Below are positions 1 through 5,804 of a stretch of 5,804 nt of DNA, in pieces. Below the pieces are notes generated by a model. The model was not told the origin of the DNA. It saw nothing but the letters and a program-made list of their open reading frames with translations, and did no database searches. The stretch is taken from contig DMLG01000088.1 in NCBI GenBank assembly GCA_003453455.1, positions 1-5,804 on the forward strand, read 5' to 3'. Each line of letters opens with the position of its first letter. Position 1 is the stretch's first letter. This stretch comes from Clostridiales bacterium. GTDB taxonomy: Bacteria > Bacillota > Clostridia > UBA1381. Made by a program: the position numbers and the translations under genes.

Positions 1-1605
1 TGTTCCTGCTTTTGAGAGATAGTCGCGTACCTTTTCCCATACATATATCATAATAGTACGCGCATTTGGCGTTTTGTACTCCGGAAGTTCGATTAAAAGG
101 TCGGCTGTATTGTTCTTTTTGTCAATGCGGGATATTAAAAATGCAATTAGAAGTGCTGTAAAAAAGCCGATTAAATACATAGAATACGCATAAATTATCG
201 CATACCTGCCAAAAAATATTTTTGAGAACATAACATAAATAGGCAGTCTTGCACTGCACGACATAAAGGGAGTAATCAAAATTGTGCGCAACTTGTCGTG
301 CTTATTTTCCAGGGAGCGAGACGCCATAATTGCAGGTACAGTGCAGCCAAAACCTAAAAGCATAGGAATAAAAGCGCGCCCTGAAAGTCCCAGTTTTCCC
401 ATAATTCCGTCCATAACATATGCGACACGGGACATATACCCGCTGTCCTCCAAAAAGGCGAGGGTTAAAAAAAGTATAAAAATATTCGGTAAGAATGTCA
501 AAACGCTTCCGACTCCGGCAATAATACCGTCAACTATTAGCGAAACAAGCATCTGGCTTGTATTAACCGAAGCGAGCGAAAACCGTACTGCATCCGAGAA
601 GCTTTCGAGCCAATTTTCAAAAAAGCCTTTGAGCCAATCGCCTATTGTGAAGGTCAGGAAAAACACGCAGGCCATAACGGCAAGAAAAATAGGAACGCCC
701 CAAAAGCTGTGCGTTAAAACGCGGTCGATTTTATCGGTAAATGCACTTTTTTCTTCTTTATTTACAAGTGTTTCATCAATGATTTCCTGTATAAAATCAT
801 ATTTTTCATTTATTATCTCCGATTCGTAACTCTTGTCCGCAATTCCCGAAAGGCTAACAGGATACTGTTTCATCACGCTTTCATCCTGCTCTAAAATTTT
901 GATTGCATGCCAGCGCAAATTCTTTATATCGGGATATTCTTTTTTCAGCATTGATGAAACTAAGTCTATTTTTTCCTCGATAGCGTCGGAATAAACAGTT
1001 ACATATCGGTGGTGCTTTGATGTAAGGCGCACGTATGCGCCTTGATTTAAATCATCGGTAAATTCCAAGTGCGGCATTTCGTGATGATGATGTTCTGTAA
1101 GATCGTGCGGTCTGCCTGCGTGATGCTCTGCTGCGTGCATTAAAATATCAAGCCCCGTCCTTTTTCTCGCACTTACGGGAATTACGGGAATGCCGAGCAT
1201 TTCGGGAAGACGGTGCATATCAATTTCCATACCCCGTTCTTCAACAATATCCATCATATTGAGTGCTAAAACAACGGGTTTTCCAAGTTCTATCAGCTGC
1301 AAGGTAAGATATAAATTTCGCTCTAAGCTTGACGCGTCTGCAACATCTATGATGACATCAACGCTGTCACCTAATATGTATTCCCTTGCGAGAGTTTCTT
1401 CCATTGTGTATGATGTAAGCGAATAAAGCCCCGGAAGGTCCACAAGATTAAAGGTATGTCCGTGATAATTCATTTTTCCTTCAATCTTTTCAACCGTTAC
1501 GCCGGGCCAGTTTGCAACCTTTAAATTTGCACCTGTGTATGCGTTAAAAAGCGTAGTTTTTCCACAATTTGGGTTACCTATAAATGCGATATTTAATTCT
1601 GCCAT
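1..1605 (-). CDS. feoB: Ferrous iron transporter FeoB, N-terminal 535 residues (3' end outside window)
   Basis: FeoB is the inner-membrane Fe(II) permease with an N-terminal GTP-binding domain. I translated the minus strand from ATG 1605-1603 and it stays open for 535 codons to base 1. The G motifs are all present: G1 GNPNCGKT (residues 10-17), G2 region PGVTVEK (34-40), G3 DLPG (56-59), G4 NMMD (116-119) and G5 VSAR (144-147). A cytosolic helical linker follows, with nine histidines at 157-179. Hydrophobic segments begin near residue 302 and continue at about 351-386, 412-428, 441-463 and 466-492. They include the FeoB-typical cysteine motifs GFGCTVPA (418-425) and PFMSCSARLP (446-455). Family members are usually about 600-800 residues, so one to a few hundred residues are missing at the window edge. 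The start is set by GGAGG seven bases upstream, inside the end of feoA, and the two genes are 2 bases apart. Confident from motifs; the C-terminal gate half and any feoC are unseen. Confidence 0.97.
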   Translation of the reverse strand, partial: MAELNIAFIGNPNCGKTTLFNAYTGANLKVANWPGVTVEKIEGKMNYHGHTFNLVDLPGLYSLTSYTMEETLAREYILGDSVDVIIDVADASSLERNLYLTLQLIELGKPVVLALNMMDIVEERGMEIDMHRLPEMLGIPVIPVSARKRTGLDILMHAAEHHAGRPHDLTEHHHHEMPHLEFTDDLNQGAYVRLTSKHHRYVTVYSDAIEEKIDLVSSMLKKEYPDIKNLRWHAIKILEQDESVMKQYPVSLSGIADKSYESEIINEKYDFIQEIIDETLVNKEEKSAFTDKIDRVLTHSFWGVPIFLAVMACVFFLTFTIGDWLKGFFENWLESFSDAVRFSLASVNTSQMLVSLIVDGIIAGVGSVLTFLPNIFILFLTLAFLEDSGYMSRVAYVMDGIMGKLGLSGRAFIPMLLGFGCTVPAIMASRSLENKHDKLRTILITPFMSCSARLPIYVMFSKIFFGRYAIIYAYSMYLIGFFTALLIAFLISRIDKKNNTADLLIELPEYKTPNARTIMIYVWEKVRDYLSKAGT

Positions 1606-1607
1606 GG

Positions 1608-1826
1608 CTAATCCTCCAAAATAATCCCGTCACAAAACTTTTTGCCTACGGCAAAGCGTGTTCCGCGAACCTTTATAATCATAGGTCCTGATATTTTTTT
1701 ATTTAAAATGTCTATTGCGGTTCCGTGCGTCATTCCAAGCATTTGAAGACGCCTTTTTACTTTAAGGTCAAGGTCAATACCCAAGACTATATATGAAGAA
1801 CCTTTTTTTGCATCTGATAATCTCAT
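1608..1826 (-). CDS. feoA: Ferrous iron transport accessory protein FeoA
   Basis: This 72-residue protein is a small SH3-like FeoA, a cytosolic partner thought to support or regulate FeoB. The family pattern is visible. There is an N-terminal leucine/glycine segment (MRLSDAKKGSSY), a central RRLQMLGMTHGT stretch (residues 25-36) matching the rLxxLGhxxG core, and a beta-rich C-terminal half (GPMIIKVRGTRFAV, residues 47-60) ending GIILED. The length is normal for a stand-alone FeoA. AGGAG at 1836-1840 (minus strand) sits nine bases before the ATG and supports the start. feoB begins 2 bases after the TAG, so the two are translationally and transcriptionally linked. It is the first gene of the unit, reading away from glgA. 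The family assignment rests on the pattern, the size and the feoB neighbour; the exact role of FeoA is known only in part. Confidence 0.93.
   Translation of the reverse strand: MRLSDAKKGSSYIVLGIDLDLKVKRRLQMLGMTHGTAIDILNKKISGPMIIKVRGTRFAVGKKFCDGIILED
1613..1617 (-). promoter_or_regulatory. Shine-Dalgarno of feoB, inside feoA
   Basis: GGAGG on the minus strand lies seven bases before the feoB ATG and within the last sense codons of feoA. It fixes the feoB start at 1605 and implies that ribosomes ending feoA can re-initiate on feoB. Confidence 0.85.
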
Positions 1827-1854
1827 AATAATATGCTCCTTTTAAAATAAACTT

Positions 1855-1928
1855 TTACACATTATACATTAGCATTTTTTGCTTATTTTGTCAATTACAG
1901 CTTTGATTATTTTATGCAAAATGTGTAA
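1855..1928. repeat. 9-bp inverted pair AATGTGTAA, candidate operator sites
   Basis: TTACACATT (1855-1863) and AATGTGTAA (1920-1928) are exact reverse complements. The first falls over the predicted feoA transcription start. The second lies between the two promoters and overlaps a looser pair, TGATTA (1904-1909) and TAATCA (1926-1931). The placement would suit a repressor of the iron genes, but it does not match a Fur or DtxR consensus that I can recognise. The repeats are seen; the role is inferred. Confidence 0.35.
1866..1894 (-). promoter_or_regulatory. Candidate sigma-A-type promoter of feoAB
   Basis: On the minus strand a perfect -35 box TTGACA (1894-1889) is followed after exactly 17 bases by TAATGT (1871-1866). 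That hexamer is preceded by TGC, an extended -10 TGn element. TAATGT keeps the key T, A and final T of TATAAT. A perfect TATAAT lies slightly further on (1866-1861), but it is 22 bases from TTGACA and has no good -35 at 17 bases, so I prefer the first pairing. The predicted start near 1859 gives a leader of about 33 bases to the feoA ATG, with AGGAG at 1840-1836. Inferred from consensus only. Confidence 0.55.
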
Positions 1929-1957
1929 TCATAAGTATAGTGATTTAATTGACAAAA
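1886..1957. repeat. 12-bp perfect inverted repeat carrying both -35 boxes
   Basis: The left arm TTTTGTCAATTA (1886-1897) and right arm TAATTGACAAAA (1946-1957) are exact reverse complements, separated by 48 bases. Each arm contains the TTGACA of one of the two divergent promoters, feoA to the left and glgA to the right, with identical flanking bases TAA-T and AAAA. The spacing is too wide for a useful hairpin. It could be a shared regulator or polymerase-contact sequence at both promoters, or chance similarity of two AT-rich promoters. Confidence 0.7.
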
Positions 1958-1977
1958 AGGTAAAAATGTTGTATCAT
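1949..1977 (+). promoter_or_regulatory. Promoter of glgA-glgP
   Basis: A perfect -35 TTGACA (1949-1954) and a -10 TATCAT (1972-1977, one mismatch to TATAAT) are separated by exactly 17 bases. Transcription would start near 1984, leaving a leader of only about 15 bases before the glgA ATG. That leaves no room for a riboswitch or attenuator, so control is more likely at initiation. Confidence 0.75.
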
Positions 1978-1987
1978 ATAGTACTGT

Positions 1988-1995
1988 GAGGTGAT
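1988..1995 (+). promoter_or_regulatory. Strong Shine-Dalgarno of glgA
   Basis: GAGGTGAT pairs over eight bases with the 16S rRNA tail. Its GAGG core ends seven bases before ATG 1999. It settles the glgA start and predicts efficient translation from a very short leader. Confidence 0.85.
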
Positions 1996-1998
1996 AAT

Positions 1999-3756
1999 AT
2001 GAAAATTCTGTATGCTGCGTCTGAGGCTGCGCCTTTTGTCAAAACGGGAGGTCTTGGAGATGTTGCAGGTTCCCTTCCTATAACCTTAAAGCAAAAAGGT
2101 GAAGATGTGAGGGTAATATTGCCGCTTTATCGGTGTATTGACCAAAAGTACAGGCAGATGATGCAATATATAACCAATATCTATATAGATATCGGTTGGA
2201 GAAGGCAGTATTGCGGCGTATTTTCTATGGAATATAAGGGTACTACTTATTATTTTGTTGATAATGAGTACTATTTTGGCGGAGATAAGCCATACGATTT
2301 TATACATTTGGACTGTGAAAAATTTATTTTTTTCTCAAAGGCGGTGCTGTCGCTTTTGCCGACGCTTGATTTCAGACCCGATGTTATAAACTGTAACGAT
2401 TGGCAGACTGCGCCTATCCCCGTGTTTTTGGACACCTTCTATGATAATCCGTTTTACCGTGGAATAAAGACGGTTATGACTATACACAACTTAAAGTTCC
2501 AGGGACGCTGGGATTTGGAAAAGATTAAGGACGCCATGGCTATTGGCGACTATTACTTCACGAGCGATAAACTTGAATACTATAAGGACGCCAATTTATT
2601 AAAGGGCGGACTTGTTTATGCAAACAAGATTTCTACTGTTTCAAAGACCTATGCAAAGGAGATAATGTCGCCTGAGTATGGCGAGGGTCTTGACGGGCTT
2701 TTGCGTGCAAGATGCGGCGATACTGTCGGCATAGTAAACGGTATTTCTGACGACTGGAATCCCGAAACGGATGAAATGATAGCAAAAAAATATACAATTA
2801 CTACTATTGCGGATAAAAAAATCAACAAAACCGAACTTCAAAAAGAACTGAATTTGGAGGTAAACCCCGATAAATTTATGATAGGAATAGTATCAAGGCT
2901 TACCGACCAAAAGGGTTTTGACCTCATTTGCTGTGCTATGGAGCGGCTCTTAGAGGGCGGTTATCAGATAGTTGTGCTCGGTACAGGCGATGAAAACTAT
3001 GAAAATATGTTCCGCTATTTTGCGGGAAAATTCCCTGACAGAATGTCTGCAAATATATATTTTTCAAATGAACTTTCACATAAAATATATGCTGCCTGTG
3101 ACGCATTTTTGATGCCGTCACGCTTTGAGCCGTGCGGACTTTCGCAAATTATTGCTATGCGCTATGGCACACTTCCGATAGTGCGTGAAACAGGCGGACT
3201 TAAAGATACCGTTACGCCATATAATGAATTTACGGGCGAAGGTACGGGCTTTTCTTTCGGCGCATATAACGCCGAGGATATGTACCATGTGATAAATTAT
3301 GCTATGCGTACCTACTATGATAATCCCAAGGCTTGGGGAAAGCTCATAAAGAATGCAATGAAACAGGATTTTTCGTGGTCTGTTTCAGCAGAAAAGTATC
3401 TTGACTTATACAGAAGTATTACGGGAATACAAAAAGAGGAAAAGAAGGTATCAAAGCCGAAAAAGGCTCCTAAAAAAAGAAGTTCAACATTCGATAAAGT
3501 GATTGAGCAGGATAAGGACGCATCAGAGGCTGTATGGGCAAAGGAAACATCTTCAAAAGATGAGAAAGTCATAAAAAATCTTACTGAAAAGGAAAAAAAG
3601 GAGCGTCTTGAAGAGCTGAAAAAGGACATTGAAAAGGCCGCACCAAAGGTTCCCAAAGATAAGAAAGTGACAAATAAAAAGGCAGGAAAGGAAAAGAGCA
3701 GTAATGGAAAAAATAAAACTGACGCAAAAGGAAGCAGAGCTAAAAAAGGAAATTGA
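1999..3756 (+). CDS. glgA: Glycogen synthase (ADP-glucose type, GT5) with lysine-rich C-terminal tail
   Basis: GlgA transfers glucose from ADP-glucose to the non-reducing end of alpha-1,4-glucan in the cytoplasm. The 585-residue product shows the GT5 two-domain GT-B fold signatures. These are KTGGLGDV (15-22, with Lys15 for ADP-glucose), NDWQTA (133-138), TIHNLKFQG (161-169, with His163), SRLTDQKG (299-306, with Arg300 and Lys305), PSRFEPCGLSQ (373-383, with Glu377) and RETGGLKDTV (396-405). All expected active-site residues are present. The catalytic body ends near residue 478, the usual bacterial GlgA length of roughly 475-480. About 107 extra residues follow, 33 of them lysine. The start is supported by GAGGTGAT and by the N-terminal MKILYAASEAAPFVKTGG, typical of the family. 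It is the first gene after its promoter. Its last 53 bases, including the stop, overlap the start of glgP in another frame. No glgC, glgD or glgB is visible here, so ADP-glucose supply and branching must be encoded elsewhere. Confidence 0.97.
   Translation: MKILYAASEAAPFVKTGGLGDVAGSLPITLKQKGEDVRVILPLYRCIDQKYRQMMQYITNIYIDIGWRRQYCGVFSMEYKGTTYYFVDNEYYFGGDKPYDFIHLDCEKFIFFSKAVLSLLPTLDFRPDVINCNDWQTAPIPVFLDTFYDNPFYRGIKTVMTIHNLKFQGRWDLEKIKDAMAIGDYYFTSDKLEYYKDANLLKGGLVYANKISTVSKTYAKEIMSPEYGEGLDGLLRARCGDTVGIVNGISDDWNPETDEMIAKKYTITTIADKKINKTELQKELNLEVNPDKFMIGIVSRLTDQKGFDLICCAMERLLEGGYQIVVLGTGDENYENMFRYFAGKFPDRMSANIYFSNELSHKIYAACDAFLMPSRFEPCGLSQIIAMRYGTLPIVRETGGLKDTVTPYNEFTGEGTGFSFGAYNAEDMYHVINYAMRTYYDNPKAWGKLIKNAMKQDFSWSVSAEKYLDLYRSITGIQKEEKKVSKPKKAPKKRSSTFDKVIEQDKDASEAVWAKETSSKDEKVIKNLTEKEKKERLEELKKDIEKAAPKVPKDKKVTNKKAGKEKSSNGKNKTDAKGSRAKKGN
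3433..3753 (+). other. Lysine-rich low-complexity tail of GlgA (residues 479-585)
   Basis: This stretch lies beyond the GT5 catalytic body. It contains 33 lysines in 107 residues, with repeated Lys-Lys pairs, Pro-Lys patches (KPKKAPKKR, 486-494), a charged segment likely to be helical (about 529-547, EKEKKERLEELKKDIEKA) and a terminal Gly/Ser/Asn/Lys region. It has no signal, membrane segment or carbohydrate-binding domain that I can recognise. It is probably disordered and strongly basic. It may bind an acidic partner, nucleic acid or the cell surface, or be neutral extension from read-through into the downstream gene. The function is unknown. Confidence 0.8.
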
Positions 3757-5804
3757 GGGAAAGGTTGCCCGTCATTTTGGCAAAACTATTGAGGACGCAA
3801 CGCCCAAAATGATTTATACAGCCTGTGCCTTAACGGCAAGAGACCAGATAATGGCACGCTGGGCTGTTTCTCATAAAGAGGTAAAAAAGGAGGGCTCAAA
3901 AAAGCTATATTATTTGTCTTTTGAATTTTTGATGGGCAGACTTTTTGCGAGTAATGTGTTAAACCTAATGCAGACAAAAGAATATACAAATGCGATAGCT
4001 GCCCTTGGATATAACATATCCGATATTGCGGAGCTTGAAAATGACGCAGGACTTGGAAACGGCGGACTTGGAAGGCTTGCAGCCTGCTTTATGGACTCTT
4101 TGACAACAATGGATTTGCCGGCATACGGATGCACAATAAGATATGAATACGGTTTGTTCCGCCAGAAAATAGTTGACGGATTTCAAACAGAGCTTCCCGA
4201 TACATGGCTGGAAAACGGAAATGCATGGGAAATCGCAAGACCTGAGGAGGCGGTAACGGTAAGGTTCGGCGGAAAAGTTCATACCGATTGGAATGACGGA
4301 CACTTTTCTTTCCGTTATGAAAATGCACACACAATAATAGCGGTTCCGTATGATGTTCCGCTTGTTGGGTATGATTCAAAGATAGTGAATAAACTTCGCC
4401 TCTGGTCGGCAAAAGCGCCTGATGTTATGGATATGCAAGCCTTTAACAGCGGTGATTATATACGCTCAACCGAGGAGCGCCAGCTTGCAGAGCTAATTTC
4501 AAAGGTACTATATCCCGAGGATAACCATACCGAGGGTAAGGAATTAAGGCTAAAACAGCAGTATTTCTTGGTTTCGGCAACGCTTCAATGGATACTCCGC
4601 GAATATGAGGACAGATACGGCTATGATTGGAAAAATTTGCCGGAAAAGGCAGTAATTCATATTAATGACACACATCCTACTCTTGCAATACCTGAGCTTA
4701 TGCGCCTTTTGGTTGACGAAAAGGGACTTGGCTGGGACGAGGCTTGGGATATCACAAGGCGTACATTTGCATACACAAACCATACCGTAATGAGTGAAGC
4801 ACTTGAAAAGTGGCCGCTTGATATGTTTGAGCGTATTTTGCCGAGAATATCTATGATTGTTCAGGAAATAAACAGAAGGCTTATGGAAAATCTGCAAATG
4901 GTTTACCCGAATGATTGGGGAAAACAAAAGTGGATGGCAATTATTTCGGATAATCAGGTATTTATGGCAAATCTTTGTCTTGCAACCTGCTTTGCGGTAA
5001 ACGGTGTTTCGGGACTTCATACAAAGATTTTGACAAGCGATATTTTTGCTGATTATTACAGACTTGATACCAAGAGATTTCACGCTATAACCAACGGAAT
5101 TACTCTAAGACGCTGGATTGCAAACTGTAATCCTGAACTTACAGAGCTCATTTCCTCAAAAATAGGTAATAGCTGGATTAAGGATTATAAAAAACTGGAA
5201 GGTATCAAAAAATATGCAGATGACCCTGAATTTCAGGAAAAATTTGCCGAAATCAAGCATAATAATAAGGTGCGACTTGCAAAGTATATTAAGAAGCATA
5301 ACGGCATAGATGTAAATCCTGATTCTATCTTTGATGTTCAGGCAAAGCGTTTGCACGAGTATAAGCGCCAGCTTATGAATGTTTTGCACATACTTGCACA
5401 GTACAATATGCTGATTGAAAATCCCGATAAGCCTTTCACACCAAAAACATATATTTTTGGCGCAAAGGCAGCGCCGGGATATAAGCGTGCAAAGCTTATT
5501 ATAAAACTTATAAATTCGGTTGCGGAAATGATAAATAATGACGCAAGAATAGACGGAAAAATCAAGGTTATATTCATCGAAAACTATGGTGTTTCAATAG
5601 CGGAACTGCTTGTAACTGCTGCGGATATTTCCGAGCAGATTTCAACAGCCGGAAAAGAAGCGTCAGGTACAGGCAATATGAAATTTATGCTAAACGGAGC
5701 GGTTACCTGCGGAACTTTGGACGGCGCAAATGTTGAGATGCTGGAACAGGTAGGAGAGGATAATATATATATTTTCGGCCTTAAAGCAGACGAGGTTGCG
5801 GCAA
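3704..5804 (+). CDS. glgP: Glycogen/starch phosphorylase, first 700 residues (3' end outside window)
   Basis: GlgP is a GT35 pyridoxal-phosphate enzyme that phosphorolyses alpha-1,4-glucan chains to glucose-1-phosphate in the cytoplasm. I read it in the frame of ATG 3704 and it is open to the window end (700 codons plus one base). Signatures in order are YYLSFEFLMGRL (69-80), ENDAGLGNGGLGRLAACF (112-129), RYEYGLFRQKIVDG (146-159), the LYPEDN...GKELRLKQQYF block (269-288), INDTHPTLAIPELMRLL (320-336), KRLHEYKRQLMN (548-559, phosphate-site Lys548, Arg549 and Lys554) and EASGTGNMKFMLNGA (652-666), where Lys660 is the cofactor lysine. Bacterial family members are about 790-830 residues, so roughly 100-130 are missing. 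An in-frame TGA at 3668-3670 and the absence of any other ATG before the conserved N-terminus fix the start, despite a weak ribosome site (AGGA at 3689-3692, GAG at 3696-3698). It overlaps glgA by 53 bases, suggesting coupled translation. One small oddity is that the usual LQD near residue 296 reads LQW. Confidence 0.97.
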   Translation, partial: MEKIKLTQKEAELKKEIEGKVARHFGKTIEDATPKMIYTACALTARDQIMARWAVSHKEVKKEGSKKLYYLSFEFLMGRLFASNVLNLMQTKEYTNAIAALGYNISDIAELENDAGLGNGGLGRLAACFMDSLTTMDLPAYGCTIRYEYGLFRQKIVDGFQTELPDTWLENGNAWEIARPEEAVTVRFGGKVHTDWNDGHFSFRYENAHTIIAVPYDVPLVGYDSKIVNKLRLWSAKAPDVMDMQAFNSGDYIRSTEERQLAELISKVLYPEDNHTEGKELRLKQQYFLVSATLQWILREYEDRYGYDWKNLPEKAVIHINDTHPTLAIPELMRLLVDEKGLGWDEAWDITRRTFAYTNHTVMSEALEKWPLDMFERILPRISMIVQEINRRLMENLQMVYPNDWGKQKWMAIISDNQVFMANLCLATCFAVNGVSGLHTKILTSDIFADYYRLDTKRFHAITNGITLRRWIANCNPELTELISSKIGNSWIKDYKKLEGIKKYADDPEFQEKFAEIKHNNKVRLAKYIKKHNGIDVNPDSIFDVQAKRLHEYKRQLMNVLHILAQYNMLIENPDKPFTPKTYIFGAKAAPGYKRAKLIIKLINSVAEMINNDARIDGKIKVIFIENYGVSIAELLVTAADISEQISTAGKEASGTGNMKFMLNGAVTCGTLDGANVEMLEQVGEDNIYIFGLKADEVAA

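Noticed and set aside
284..829. 181-codon open frame on the plus strand
   Set aside because: It lies wholly antisense to feoB, whose minus-strand translation carries the FeoB membrane motifs. The plus-strand product is serine/isoleucine-rich with no family resemblance, so it is a shadow frame.
1190..1426. 78-codon open frame on the plus strand
   Set aside because: It is antisense to the FeoB G-protein domain, has no recognisable protein features and has no promoter or ribosome site that I can support.
1861..1866. Perfect TATAAT on the minus strand upstream of feoA
   Set aside because: It is 22 bases from the TTGACA box and has no acceptable -35 at 16-18 bases. The overlapping TGC-TAATGT at 17 bases is the better -10, though only start-site mapping can decide.
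1827..1998. Possible riboswitch or small RNA in the intergenic region
   Set aside because: The leaders predicted from both promoters are only about 15 and 33 bases. I see no stable stem-loops, terminator-like hairpin or conserved riboswitch core.
3315..3656. 113-codon minus-strand frame rich in Phe and Ser
   Set aside because: The Phe/Ser composition is simply the antisense of the Lys/Glu codons in the GlgA tail. It is not a real membrane protein.
4550..5083. 177-codon open frame on the minus strand
   Set aside because: It is antisense to the strongly conserved centre of glgP. The cysteine/histidine-rich product looks like a shadow, and the several overlapping minus frames at 3786-4412 and 5156-5577 are the same effect.
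1..5804. Mobile element, CRISPR, defence or toxin-antitoxin content
   Set aside because: All DNA is accounted for by four core metabolic and transport genes and one short intergenic region. No terminal repeats, transposase motifs or spaced direct repeats were seen.

Overview
This window looks like ordinary chromosomal DNA from a low-GC Gram-positive bacterium, most likely a Clostridia-type anaerobe (Bacillota). The evidence is AT-rich intergenic DNA, strong GGAGG/GAGGTGAT-type Shine-Dalgarno sequences, sigma-A-like TTGACA promoters, a short stand-alone FeoA next to FeoB, and a glycogen synthase/phosphorylase pair. The genus cannot be named from the sequence alone.

Layout: two divergent transcription units share one intergenic region at 1827-1998. 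To the left, on the minus strand, lie feoA (1826 to 1608) and then feoB (1605 to beyond base 1). These encode the ferrous iron uptake system. FeoB is visible for its first 535 residues, covering the complete cytosolic G-protein domain and the first part of the membrane permease. Its C-terminus lies outside the window. To the right, on the plus strand, lie glgA (1999-3756, glycogen synthase) and glgP (3704 to beyond 5804, glycogen phosphorylase). They overlap by 53 bases and are very probably co-transcribed. GlgA elongates alpha-1,4-glucan from ADP-glucose and GlgP releases glucose-1-phosphate from it, so the unit covers both synthesis and mobilisation of a storage glucan. GlgP is visible for 700 residues, including its pyridoxal-phosphate lysine, and lacks only its C-terminal end.

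The less ordinary points are: (1) a lysine-rich tail of about 107 residues on GlgA beyond the usual family length, with glgP starting inside the tail's coding sequence; (2) a perfect 12-bp inverted repeat in the intergenic region whose arms carry the -35 boxes of the two divergent promoters, with a second 9-bp inverted pair interleaved; (3) a cluster of nine histidines in FeoB between the G domain and the membrane domain. No mobile element, CRISPR array, RNA gene, toxin-antitoxin pair or defence-like gene was found. No gene-free stretch exceeds about 170 bases. I do not see an undescribed system here.
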